A DNA stretch of 64,000 nucleotides, taken from contig JAQOOI010000076.1 of the NCBI GenBank assembly GCA_028554645.1, forward strand, positions 1,550,001-1,614,000, given 5' to 3'. Under the pieces are notes generated by a model. That model ran no database searches. It saw only the letters and a program-made list of their open reading frames with translations, and had not been told where the DNA came from. Shown here in pieces: positions 52,015-64,000 of the stretch. Numbering within the stretch: the stretch's first letter is position 1; each line of letters begins with the position of its first letter. The translations under genes were made by a program, and so were the position numbers. The DNA comes from Omphalotus guepiniiformis (Eukaryota; Basidiomycota; Agaricomycetes; Agaricales; Omphalotaceae).

Positions 52015-55000
52015 TATCCAAAGATTCACTAGTCACTAGTCAGGAGTAAAAGCAATCAACGCACAATTCAAACTGGAAGAAAAAAAAAGTTGGTTTCGAC
52101 ATTTTTGGTAAGTATTTCCCAGCACGTGATGTTCTACGCGTCTCGATGGCTCATCATTGTCCGTGCAAGACAGTATATTTTGAGTCTTCATGACTTGGAA
52201 ACACGGAGGTGTGCTTTATTATATTAGATCTATCGGCGTATCATGCTCAAGATACCAAGCATCTGGTCTAGCCAAGGAAACTGAGTTGTTGTTGAGATTA
52301 CAGTTTAGGAAAGTCAAGCTCACCAAGCTAACTCCGAAATTTTGCTGCGAAAACAGGGATAGCACGCTTTCGAACATGATTGTCTCAGTGATGTGGATCC
52401 ACTTGTCCAATTCAATTCGATAATTATACACGTCAACCTGTGAACACTAATGACATTGTACCGCCTAGTCCTCAAAATAGGAAGATCAGCGTTCGGTCTT
52501 CAGGTGGTATCTCATAGTGACTCCAAGTTAACACCACCCGGAAGATCTTGTACAATAACGCAGATGATCTCTTTCCTACTTTCCCTTTTAGCTCGACTTC
52601 AAAGATTACCTTTCTCTTTGTAGCCAGAATAGACAGATGCTTTCCAAAGCATAAGTGTGCTGAGCTTTCTTTCAAGTTGTCATAATAATCATCTTACCTC
52701 GAGTTCATTCAATCCAAATTGCCTCAAAATGTATTGGCTAGGTTAATCTCCTTTCAATAATATCGAGCTTGGCTTGGTATGTTTAGATGACAATCAGCGT
52801 AAAGCCAAACTAACAGGTTCAGTCCCGGTCAGAATCCTTTCATGATCTTCCAACTATTCTGACATATTCCAGATGTTTTATTGCAGGGGATGCAGCTCTG
52901 AATCCTACGGTTCGCTCAAAGTCAAATTCCCTTCTCACACCTAGACGGCGGAATCCTGTTCCGGGATACAAGAGCATGGCGTGACCGCAGATCGTGGTTA
53001 ATAGTTGGTCTTGTACTAGACTGCAGACTGCAGGAAAGTTCACTTCACCCTCGACTGAACGAAAGGCGGCAGCAAAAAGGTACGTCTGACTCGTCTGAGA
53101 AATGAGCAGTGTTGCTGGCAATAGAAAAAGTACTGATGAGTATCACTTCAAGGATGACTAGATCAAGAGGCACGTCCCCAATTCATATTTCAACTGCTCG
53201 TCCGAATGCTGTCCTCGGCCGCTGAGTAGTGAACACTCGAGGTCCTCGGGGAACCTACCGACCAACTTCTCCGAATCGTCTCCTACTGCCAACGTCAACG
53301 TCACGGACGCGACGTGCTCTTTACACGGGAAATGGCCTGAGATGGCACAGGTTTGGGTGATATCCCAGGAACTGAGAATGACCAAAATGCTGTTCAAGAT
53401 GCGGTCAGAGCGCTTCTGATAGCAGGGCTATCAGCAAAAGGCGAACAAAAGCGAACAAGTTGCGCTCTGATCGAGGGAGCTTCGCGTCTACCCTTGATGG
53501 ATAACAGGCCTTCGGTAAGTTGCAGCAGCCGGCGAAAGGATCGGGTTATTCTACTGTTATTCTGGCGAAAATTCGTATGGATCAAATGTGGTAACACTTT
53601 TAATCCAATCCAATACATGAAATCTCCTCCGAGCATGGATATGAAGCCTCGGCTCGCTTCAACGCCTTAATCGCTTTAGTCTGGTCGTGTTCAGAGCGAG
53701 ACCGTTCGCAGCAATGACGAGTACTAGAAGCAATGAGTGCTTCAAAGAAATTCCTGCATCATTAACCATCCCATGCTACCTGCCGAGTATTTAGGTCGGC
53801 AGAAAAACCTGCCTCGCTAGTCTGAGAGGACAGAGTAAGCTGCTGTGGCGTAAGTTTGCACCATTGAAAACCAGTCTCTCCAGATCTGAGAATTCTATGG
53901 CACAAAATCAACTCGGAGCCGCTAGACCGTGTTGGTATTGAATCTAAGAGCTATTCCTATTGCGTTTCTCGAGCATAATGGATGATGATAGAATTAATTC
54001 GAGAGGAGGAGGAGATCAAGAACCTTTGCGCCACCTTCGATTATGACGGTCTCTGTACGTAGATGCACATCAGAACGATAGAGGGATAGAAAGAACAATT
54101 TCCTGACTGTACGCTGGCCCGGCATCACTGACTTTCCGTTGTGACCAGATCTTCCGAGGACCAAGAGTCAAAGTTTCTTCAATTGCCCCGAATGTGTTCT
54201 CAAACGACTTCAAACGATGTAGTAGCGCGCAATTGAGCTGAAACTGAAGCTTGCTTGAGCCCAGGCTTGATAATTAACGTTGAACATTGAATTGAAGCTT
54301 GAAGCTTGAAGTTTCGACCTTCAGAAGAAGTGACATGCAGTGTGGCAGTCGAGATAACAAGGCAAACGCCGAAATATCTCACGGCCTCCCCCTCTTTTAA
54401 ATTTAACACCCACGGTGATCTGCAGGCTGCAGCTGAAGCCTCAAAATTTTAGAAAATGCGACAACTGACTGCAATTGAGTCTCAACTGACACTACAGAGG
54501 ACGAGGTATGTCTAGACTATCTACCTAGTGCTCAGCAGCTTTCAGCTTAATAGGCATTTTTACCTAAATCTCATTGGCACTTCAGCACAATCCGTCGGTC
54601 TAAAGTCGGTGCCGTTGTCACTAAGACTCACCTACTTAGCTCAAGTTAACCAATTCTCTGGCATATGTTCCGAGTGTGGTAATGACATGAAGTTCCAAGG
54701 GCTAGCGCTCATCGACATCGTTTATGACCCTGGCACCGCTGCGGACGGAATACTGTTCAATTTATTCTCAGCCACAAAAACTCAAATCACGGCTGGAGAT
54801 ACGCACCAATTTGCGCTAGCAGTGGTACCGTATACGTACGCTTGTGCCATGGGGTCACTCGAAATCGGGATCAGGATTCAGCACAGCACAATCCACCAAT
54901 AGTAGTCAAATCTCGATTAGCAAGTTACGGCTTTCCGTCTAGCACAGGCCACGTCCGTTAATCAATATTATCGGCATAGTCTCGGTGTTCAGCCAACCCT

Positions 55001-56264
55001 TCTTGGAGCATGATGATGTCGGGCAACAAGATAATGATTCTCGCTACTGGGCGGATGGTGAACTTCGTAGACACTCAAAAAAATAACAAACCAAACTCAA
55101 GCTTATACTCCCGCAATTGCATCTATGGCCACACAAAACGACAGCTTCGTTTTGGAGATAAGATTTCCTTTCGTTCGGGCGACATCCGACTTCAAGATCG
55201 TGCCATAACGGGCATCTTTGTTTGTATCAACTCTTCTCACAAATGTCGAGTTGACTAGCGTACAGACAACGGCATATGAAAAGAGAGCGCTGATCAATCA
55301 AGACGGCTCTCTGGAATAGCCTTGGACTTGACCTGAACTTGAGGTCGCCCCGTCGTGGAAGATGGACATCAAGTATGGAGCCTACTCGCAAGACCCATTT
55401 CTCGCTGGTGTCGAAGCGCCCTGGGACGACGTATTCCAATGACCACACGAATGCTGCATATATAAATGAAATCATGCAGGCGAACAGTAGATTATTCCAC
55501 TCTTCCACTTCCAAATTACCCATCCATATGGCGGCTTATCTGCAAGCAATTTAAGACTCACTAAGTCTCAAGGAGATGTTTCCCTTGTGACAAACGAGTA
55601 TGACATGGGGACTGGAGCACTCAAGCCGCTAAACCTGCAATAGAATATTCACTCTAGGTGGCCGTTTATGCTCTACCATAAACTGCTTACCACGAGGGAC
55701 CACGCAGGTACATATCGTATGGATCGATCTCCTGCCGACAAGGTGTTATTTCACAAATCACCGCATTATTCCATATGTTGACGCTAGTCAGATCCGCCTT
55801 CCGAAGTGCCTGTATATGTATTCTCTATGATATGGGTGCCTTGTGTTCGGCGAATTCTATCTGGACCGTTGGGAGCGCTTGCCAGAGACTGGTGGCCGTC
55901 GGGATGCTCTTGTGCGGTCGAGACGGGTATACTGATAAAGTATTTGATGCAAGAAGACCAAGAAAAGAAGATCTAGAGAAAGGACCAAGACTAGAACAGG
56001 CTTAAAGAACTAGAAGAAACACATACATAAGAAGCTCGAAATCGGGGATAGATTCGTAGTGTCTGTGCAAGGAGCAATGTCGCCAGTGTTTCTCGTTGTT
56101 TGACAGCTGCATGAGTAGCATCGCTCCCTTTACCTCACTCCCTCACCTGAGATGCTCTCCGGCTCGGTGTCCACTTAAGATGATCTAAACGGAAACTATT
56201 CCTTTCGTATAAATCAAGCTGGAGCCACAAGCCACTGAAGAGACAAACTCTTGAACCGTCGAAA
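52015..56264. other. 4.2 kb gene-poor block
   Basis: No consistent exon chain or known motif is found on either strand. The longest open frame, about 120 codons at 54,528-54,902 (plus), lacks an ATG start and any motif. Short local repeats occur (tgaagcttgaagcttgaag near 54,292; purine-rich runs near 55,950-56,030). The first few hundred bases include the YTM1 promoter, and the last few hundred the promoter of the PLP-enzyme gene. A decayed mobile element is possible but no ends or domains are visible. Confidence 0.5.
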
Positions 56265-58327
56265 ATGGGCAACACCCAGTCAAGCAATCTGACTTCAACA
56301 CATCCCCGTACAATTAGGCGACATAACTCTGCAGTATTCTTATCCAAAATTAGTCTAGGATGTGCCTCTGCAACCTCATCTGTTTTCGCTTCGGACGAGT
56401 CGCACGAATCCGTTTTCGATATTGATCTAGTGCGCGAAAAGGAGAAAACAAGATATAGCGACGAACCAGAACAACCCGCTCAATCACTACATGTAGCCTA
56501 TTCACCTGCCAGCGACGGCGTGTCGACAGATGCCGCGGTTGCATATCATGATTTCCTCGATGAGTTTCCTCGTACGTCTGATGCCCTCACAGTTAGCCAC
56601 TCGCCACTAAATCTGCTTTCCAGAATATCGCCTAACGTGGATACTCGACACACTGCGACGCAGCGACTATGGACGTCTGGAGCGTTCCGGGGAAACATAT
56701 GTCGACTATATGGGCGGATCACTATATCCCGAAAGCCTTATCCGAGTACATACCGACTTTCTCAAAGACAGCGTCCTCGGCAACACTCACTCCATCAGCA
56801 ACAGGTAAGCATATAACCGGTGATTTCATACTTTCTGACATCTTTCGGCAGCTCACAGCTCTCTCTGAAATACGCCGAAGAAGCTCGCGCTGCTATTCTA
56901 TCATTCTTCAAAGCACCGCCCGAGTACACTGTCATCTTCACTCCGAACGCTACTGCTGCGCTCAAGCTCGTCGGCGAATCCTATCCTTTCACGGGCGGTA
57001 GCAGCTACATCCTCGGTGCTGATTCTCACAATAGCGTCCACGGTATACGTGAATTTGCTGCACACCGAAATGGCCGAGTTTGCTACATTCCATCCACTAA
57101 TCACGGAGGCTTTGAATTATCGGAAGCGAAGGTAAAACATTCTAATATATGCACTAAAAGACGCCTCTTTTCATCTGGTTTGACTTTCAGACTATCCTTT
57201 TGCGTCATCGTCCTCGATCCAAGGATCTAACACCAAGTCTGTTCGCGCTTACCGGGCAGTCTAATATCACAAACTCTAAGAACCCTCTCTCCATCATCGA
57301 ATATGCGTCCTCATTAGGGTATCATACCCTGTTGGATGCGGCTGCCCTTGCCCCTACCTCCTCTTTATCCCTTGCAGAAGTTTCTGTAGATGCTATGGCG
57401 ATATCTTTTTACAAAATGTTTGGATTCCCCACCGGTGTGGGTGCGCTGGTTGTGAAGAAGACCTTTTTAACTCAGTTGAAACGTCCATGGTTCGCCGGGG
57501 GAACCGTGGATGTCGTTCAGGTGCCCGGAAGCATTGTCACTCGGTCCTCCGAGCTTCACGAGCAATTTGAAGTCAGTTTACCCTTAACTCTCTCTGTGAC
57601 GGCGCTCTAACTTTGGGTTTCGAGCAGGACGGTACAATCAACTATTTAACATTACCCGCTGTGACAGATGGCTTGCGTTTTCTCTCTGCATACCTACCCT
57701 TTCTTCCTCTCCGGCTCTCGTGTCTGGTTCAGTATCTAACAACGTCGCTGGCTCGTTTGAGGCACGCCTCTACTGGTGTACCTGTTGTGCGAATATTATC
57801 TCGGGTCCCGACGAGACGAATACGCTCCGTCGGAGAACAAGCTGATACTGGGTCAACGATATCTCTAATATTCTTCTTTGTAAGTATCTCTGTTATCGAA
57901 TTCAACTCCTCGGGGTGACTGAGTTCCTATCTTTTCATGTCTGGTTTAGCCTTCGGGACAAATGATGCCCAACTCATTCATCGAATATTCTGCGTCAAGA
58001 CACAATATATCACTGCGTACGGGTTGTATGTGCAACCCCGGTGGGGCTGCGGCGATACTCGGCATTCAAGATGATATGAAACAGCTCTATCCCGGTGTTA
58101 CGCTTAAAGATTTTGAACACTTCGTCGGGCGGGAATTGGGGGTCGTGCGGGTGAGTCTGGGCTTGGGAAGTAATTTCCAAGATGCCTGGAACGTTCTGCA
58201 TTTTGCGGCTGGAATAGCAGACGAGAACGAGAGAGGATCAATGTGGAAAGACTGGACAAAGGCCAAACAAAATGAGATACGGAATCCTGAAGGAGAAGGA
58301 ACTAACACTATTGGTCAGGCGATTTGA
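56265..58327 (+). CDS. Molybdenum-cofactor-sulfurase-like PLP enzyme without MOSC domain
   Basis: Six exons (56265-56571, 56624-56804, 56852-57131, 57191-57571, 57628-57879, 57950-58327) join in phase to 593 codons. Residues 1-100 are Ser-rich and start MGNTQSSN, a possible N-myristoylation context. A class V aminotransferase / cysteine-desulfurase domain follows: YVDYMGGSLYPESLI, GNTHSISNSS, VIFTPNATAALKLVGESYPF, LDAAALAPTSSL, then SFYKMFGFPTGVGALV with the PLP-binding Lys at about 331. SLRTGCMCNPGGA places Cys at about 493 and 495, as in the persulfide-carrying loop of MoCo sulfurases. Those enzymes end in a MOSC domain, which is absent here. It may still transfer sulfur, but the acceptor is open. 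Confidence 0.88.
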
Positions 58328-59055
58328 AAGGTTTTTGTTCTCGTTTCAGCATTTCTTTTTCTGCATCATCACATCTTCATTCTTCATCTTCATTCTTCAT
58401 CGTCGCTCTTTAACTTAACCCCTTCTGTGGATGAAACATGCTACTTTCGGGTGGATGGAGGAACACAGTTTGGTCTCATCGTCCTTCTAACATATCGTGG
58501 AACACGGTTTTCTCTTCCATACTTCGCATTCGCACCTTTGTCTTACAGCATTACCATTCTGTTTATTCTGTTATCTGTATATAGCATCACGTACTTATTC
58601 TTATTGTAGCACGCTCCTTCGTTGGACAATTCTATGTACCATTACACAGCGAATCGCGATACCTCCTAATAAAGCATCGAAGTTTTGGCAAGCCCCGCTG
58701 GGCGCTCCTCGGAGTAGTGAGAATTGAATCTATTGAGAATTGAAACTGACGGAAATGAACGACAGATTTGCGCAGTGAGAGATAACGATAAAGTAGACGA
58801 CTCTCGGTTCCGCTGCTTCTTCGCTTTCAGTGATTTTCAGAGTCTGTTTCCGCGAAAACACTATCTATAACATATTTGTGCGGCGGCGGCCCCGTGCGTC
58901 AGGACGGTGCAGAGGAAAGCTCATAAACAGCAGCATAGAACAGAGAAATGTGGGCATATGATACGGCTGGGTTCCGGAGAGTAATTGTAAGAGTAAGAAG
59001 TAATAATACATGATGGTACTAGAACACTTGATGCTATCATCTTCGGAGGTATTTA
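58328..59055. other. Convergent intergenic region
   Basis: 728 bp between the 3' ends of the PLP-enzyme and P450 genes. A short repeated tract (ttcattcttcatcttcattc) lies near 58,378. No gene seen. Confidence 0.45.
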
Positions 59056-61448
59056 CTAATCTCTGGACACACAGCTGACCTTCAACGGCAATTGAGAACC
59101 CTTGTCAAGTTCACCCTCGACTGTAGGAACCATGACCAGGCAAGATTCTCGTCGAATCTTCTCCAGAGCAGGGGTAGGTGAAAACTCAAAATTACGGATA
59201 AGCGTTACTAAAAAGGCTTGTAACTCGACCACGCTGATATCATTCGTTAGCAATTGTCAGACGGCCTGAACACGTAGGAAACCAGACGAAATGACATACG
59301 CGAATCTCCATCCTATGCAGGAGCGAATTCCAGCCGAGAAAGTAGCCCTGTTTAATGTGTTACTCGGTAAGTAAATAATCTCAACGCGAGCCGGTGAATA
59401 CCTACAAATTTGCATAGACACCTAATGAGACGCCTTTCTTTACATGACCGGGAGTCAGCCAACGTTCAGGATTGAAGGTATGCGCATCTTCTCCGAAGAT
59501 TTCTTTGTTCCTGATCATCGTGTCCCCAATTTCGGTCAAATTAGAGAATGCCATAAAATTTGTAGAGTTAGGAAGTAAAATACGTCAACATACCTATTGT
59601 AAGCAGGCATAGAACCAATTATCTTGGTTCCCTTCGGTAAAGGTAATTCATTGATCACTTCTCCTGTCGTTGTCGTAATAGGTTTCGAAAGCGGTAGAAC
59701 ATCATCTTCCATAGATTCTCGGAACAGGTGAATGGCCACTGGGTGATACCGAAGGACCTCCTGCAAAAGATGCTTCAGAAAGTAGACAAACGCGCTGCAA
59801 GTAATGACACCGACTTTGATCACAGCATTCAAGAACTCCATTCCTTCGAGGTCTTTGATCGTGAATTCAGAGCCCCCACGAGCAATCAAAACCTGCTCAG
59901 CAGCATGGATCTCTTCGCGAAGCCTAGTTTGAAGGACTGGGTTTCGCGTGATTTCATAGAGAGCCCAACTGATGGTATTAGACGTCGTTTCGTGGCCTGC
60001 TAAGATCAATACTCTATAGCCAAAAGTTTCAAGTGAGATAGCGTAGACCTAATGCGATCTTGACGTACCGCATTTGCGAGAGCATTTCCGCCTCATTGAG
60101 TCTACCCTTTGGATTCGCCCCGGCGTTGGCTTTGACTAAAGCAGATTCATTCACTCAGCTTCTAGTTTCGTGGGAAGTCTGAAACAGCTCATACCTAGAA
60201 GACTCATGATGTCTTTATTCTCTTTTCCTTCGAGCAATGCTTTAGATTTCATGGCTACGAGATCCTTTGCTACTTGATCTGCCTTCTGACTGACACGTCG
60301 AAGGGCAACAAGTCGAGAAAATGGTGCGTAATTTCCGATGGCCTCCAAAATAGAAACAGGCAAGTATCGAGCGAGGTCCATGATAATCAGAGCAGCATCA
60401 GATGGGGCACCGAATGCATTAGTCCTGTGTGAAAAATCTATCAATACATGAGAGCACTTTGGAAAAAGAAAGTTTGAGAACATCATATTCTGGTAAAATT
60501 GGCCTAGCTCTGTAGCATCGTCGTCCAATGCTCCAAACCGATAATCAAACGCGGCTGATAAGAATTGCTCAGTAAAGGTGTTGATGCACATCGGTGAAGA
60601 GTGAAGAACCTTGACCGATAGCTTCCAATGTGGCACGGGACGTCCATTCCGGGATATTGAAAACATGACATTGTTCAGAAGATCCGGAGATGACATCTCT
60701 CCAACGTGAAGACATCTATATAACACAAATGTGAGTGTGAAAGTGTCAGAAGAGTGAAAACAGGTAAACATGCCATTTCTGCACACGAAAAGAACAGCGG
60801 GAGAAAGTTCTTGGCTTCAGGCATTCCGAAACCGGGAAGCATGACTTTTCTTTGCCTCTTATGTACGTCTCCTGTGAAATATCAAGTCATTGAGAAGAAA
60901 ACGTCGTACAAAGCTCTCAAATGACCTCTCCGTCAGCCCACAGAAGGCCCTTTCCGGACGTGAGCCTGCTAATCTCCCGGCGCGATTGATACTTACACCA
61001 CCGGTACCCGGATGTCTGAAGGATGTACTGCAACGCTTTTGGGTCCGTGATCATTAGTCGGTCGGACTAGAAACAACGTTACTTAGATCTCAAGATAATT
61101 GCTGAGAAAACGAACTCCAAATGGTGCTTTGAAGCGTATAACATCCCCGTACATCTCTTGCCAGCGAAAATCGATCTAAGGAAGACGTTCACATATGGCT
61201 TAACGGGAGACCGTGTAGAAGTACTCACCAAGCCCGCTTGATTCTGCATCAGTTCACCCACATTACCTGAGTGCATGTGAGCGCACATTTCCACCGCAAT
61301 AGTACGGACAGTGTCACTCACCAAGCTTGAAAGAGCGAGAGCTCGGCCCAGGAATAATCGAAATGATGGAACGTTTAGAACGCTTGTAGGCTTTATAAGT
61401 GATGAGAGCTATGCTGACAATCAACGCGAATAAGGATAGATAAGCCAT
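59056..61448 (-). CDS. Cytochrome P450 (microsomal), reading frame possibly broken
   Basis: Minus-strand exons start MAYLSLFALIVSIALITYKA, a membrane anchor, then IISIIPGPSSRSFKLG. P450 landmarks follow in order: IDFRWQEMYGDVIRFKAPFG, RLMITDPKALQYILQTSGY, GKGLLWADG, HKRQRKVMLPGFG, the I-helix ILAGHETTSNTISWAL, the K-helix EVLRYHP (ExxR), EIFGEDAHTFNPERW, and the heme loop FSAGIRSCIGWRFA with its Cys. It is a full-length class II enzyme by domain content. However, the exon with HKRQRK cannot be joined in the conserved frame to its neighbours using GT-AG sites (around 60,925 and 60,787). The gene is either decaying, mis-sequenced or uses unusual donors. Substrate unknown. It is not in an evident biosynthetic cluster. 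Confidence 0.85.
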
Positions 61449-64000
61449 GAAGTGAGAGGGAAGTTAAATCTGCTCGAACTCCAATAACGATCCATTGCAT
61501 TTATACGACGTCTTGGAGGCAGCAATAGGAGATAATGGGCTGATAACACTGACTTTTGAATTCTCACCCCAGGGTGGTTCTATTACACGAGTGATTGCCG
61601 TGTACGCAAGAATTCGATCATTCTCAAATTTTGGATACCAAAGAACTTCTTTGTCTGATCACTTGTTTCATTAAGGCATCTGGGTACCTATAGTCGGTCA
61701 TGTTTTGTCGTTAACAATGAGGTCAAGAGCCGCTTCCGACGCACGTCGTACGGGATTCAATTTTATGAGTTCGAATCGTGTCCTTAATATTCCTTTCGAA
61801 GAAACGCGTCGTGAGGTAAGTAGAACAACAACTTGTAGGTGCTGGAGAAAAAGCTGTAAATCAGGAAATTTCATGGAAGATGTGACTGAGCAAACCCTTG
61901 TAAGCTTGAGCGTTAGAATATAGGTCCTGACATCGTTCCGAGGACTTACCGGCTTCCTGTTACTGTATTCCGTCAACCCTGTGAGTGACTGATTCGAACT
62001 TTGTGTTCGCGGAGGGACCGACCCGATAGAGAGAATACTGATTGCTGCTCAGGGGCCCGGCCTGACATGTATATATGTAGTGACAAGGAAAGTTACCTTT
62101 ATCGTGGAGGGTTACTTACATGAACCGCATCGCAGTGACTCTGGCCACGAATCACGATTGAGCGCGGGTGGCGATTCTCGGAAGCCGCTTGCACCATCGC
62201 CCCAAAGCGCTTTGGCGATGTATTTTAGCGCAGCTGTTCCATCCAAAACGAGCCAAAACGTAGCTGGAAGAGCTCGACGTGATACACGTTGACGTCAATA
62301 TTGAGTGAATTGTATGAAGTCGATGACTAGCCTCATCGATAGAACGCTAAGTACGGATGAACATGAAATCAGTCGAGAATCATGAATGCCAGCTGGCGTG
62401 TCAAGCTTCAAGGTCCGGATATTGGATCAAGACACAATAAGTACTGGTGGGTAATCACTGACAGTGTCAGGAACGGGTCGTGGAGAAGAAAAGATAGGGC
62501 GGAAGCGTATCACAGGCTGCCTCGATGCAAAGATAAACTTTACATGTAAGGTAAGTAGACGACCCGATTTCGAACTTTGCAACTGTGAATGCTGGGGATA
62601 CTAGGTTCCCGGTAGCCGGATATAAAACCACAACGATGTCTTTGAGATCATTGTGCCTCCAAGTTAGATAGCGATACGACCGATGAGGAAACTATGAAGC
62701 AAGAAGGTCAATGTGACGGCTTATATTCAACTAATTGTACGAGAGAACAACGCACTGGTAAAAATCCCACCTGGCGTTATTTTTTAAACCACCAATTCAT
62801 ACACGCCCAAGCCGCCTTAACTTCTCGAAACCAGAAAGCTATTACCGCGTCAATGTAGGCCCTTGATAAAATAGATTTCGGTCCTTGTATGTCAAACGGA
62901 GTCTGAGCGTACCTCTAGCTTTCCCGAACCAGTGATTGTGCCATAAGAAGAGCCTGATCTCTGACGAGCTGTCCTCCAATGTGACAAGGATTACTCAAAA
63001 GCCAGTGCGAATCATAGTTTGGATTGAATTTTAATGAAATTCGTGCAGATTTGGTCGATATCATTCCCTCTTGGAAAACGAATGTCAAAGATGATACGAT
63101 GGCCACCGTCTCGATTCCTTCAAGCGTCTTGTCCAACGTTATTCGCAGCGAGGAATGATCATGAACCCAAGAGGTATAATGTCGAGAGACACTGTGGCCA
63201 ATATGCGGCGGCACCGGGCAGACTTTAAGCATAACCCTAACCCTATAACTTATCTAAATCCCCAACCTTGATTTTTTTCTTTGCTTCTACGACAATCGAG
63301 TCCAACGTTCGCGTTGTATGTAGGACTGATATCATTTATACCGAAGGCATCAAATCTCGCACTTCAAAATCAAACTTCCGAGGGCACGAAGTCTGAGAGA
63401 TGATACATTGGCCGCTGGCGTCGCATTCAGCAGTCTTCAGGAGCAGTCGTATGTCTTTATCCACTGCACTAGGATACTGGTGTTGGTAGTTCACTGCCAG
63501 CTGCGAAGGTACTGTGCCCCTACGTCCATTATGATGGTCATAACTCTTACAGTAACCACTTGTTTTAGGCACCCTGAACTCGCCTTACAACGCCGGTGTG
63601 AGTAACCCGGTGCGAGTTGCTGGCCAACACAAACGGCGTCTCGAAAGAGTTGTATTTCTGCATTACGTTGCTTTATGCTATGCAATCTCAATGCGCCGCA
63701 AGAGAGGCGGGTTCCTCGCGATGAAATGAGAGCGGAGGCGTGAATGCCGGATAGACTATGAATATACGACCCACATATCATTTGGAATTGGAGTTGGAAT
63801 TGGACAAGGCAATACGAATATGGATATCCGTTTCATGGAGTGGCTCCAGCGCGCGTACGCCGGTTCACCTCATCGCTCGTACCCTCGCTCAATGATGAAC
63901 CCATTGACATCATCGGAAACAATTTCACTACCAGTGCAGGTGTATTCAATTGGTGAAGATTGACAAGTGAGGAGTGTGGGTTCCCGCCTGTTCCCGCATG
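61449..64000. other. 2.5 kb right-end region without a recognisable gene
   Basis: Upstream of the P450; the first few hundred bases should be its promoter. Open frames are under about 105 codons and carry no motif. A telomere-like run sits at 63,232-63,246. The end of the window may hold the start of an unseen gene. Confidence 0.5.
63232..63246 (-). repeat. Interstitial telomere-like repeat (CCCTAA)n
   Basis: The sequence taaccctaaccctat is two and a half CCCTAA units, the reverse of the run at 25,889. It is too short to be a telomere; it may be a repair scar or telobox. Confidence 0.6.

Noticed and set aside
54528..54902. 124-codon plus-strand frame
   Set aside because: Starts at GTG, no in-frame ATG near the start, no motif and no extending exons.
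61740..61800. tRNA-like T-loop string (gttcgaatc)
   Set aside because: No acceptor or anticodon stem could be folded around it.

Overview
The window is nuclear DNA of a filamentous basidiomycete, most likely a mushroom-forming agaricomycete. Genes are compact and rich in 50-70 nt GT-AG introns. Several proteins are of lineage-typical types, including BTB proteins with a PDGNVIFRVENTLYRVHRYF-like start and an eight-helix membrane protein. Housekeeping genes read as clear eukaryotic orthologues. I rebuilt most gene models by hand, joining exons so that splice signals, codon phase and protein similarity agree. I had no database access, so family names rest on recognised motifs.

Left part (1-12,080): an intron-containing tRNA-Arg(CCU), a proline-rich BTB protein, a saccharopine dehydrogenase-like reductase, an arginine/serine-rich nuclear protein, a 3.1 kb stretch without a recognisable gene, then a ten-exon FAD-dependent oxidase with a large disordered insertion.

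Middle (12,550-36,400): mostly minus-strand genes. In order they are a DH-BAR-SH3-like Rho GEF, the Golgi Ca2+/Mn2+ ATPase Pmr1, an unknown protein, an aldo-keto reductase, a polytopic membrane protein with a long cytosolic-type tail, and Elongator subunit Elp1. Elp1 shares a 220 bp divergent promoter with the rRNA-processing gene EFG1 on the plus strand.

Right part (36,400-64,000): a foldback hairpin, an NmrA-like reductase, a second BTB protein, an unknown Ser/Pro-rich protein, an LYR protein, an 81-residue protein in two small exons, a zinc-ribbon protein, the splicing factor CWC15, a Pus9/Rib2-type pseudouridine synthase, an F-box protein, the ribosome-biogenesis WD protein YTM1, a gene-poor 4.2 kb block, a molybdenum-cofactor-sulfurase-like PLP enzyme, and a cytochrome P450 whose exons cannot all be joined with canonical splice sites.

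There is no convincing operon-like or secondary-metabolite cluster. The best candidates for a second look are the near-perfect 122 bp hairpin at 36,945, the splice anomaly in the P450, recurrent GTTCG donor sites (two of which split the catalytic motifs of Pmr1), and the uncharacterised membrane protein.
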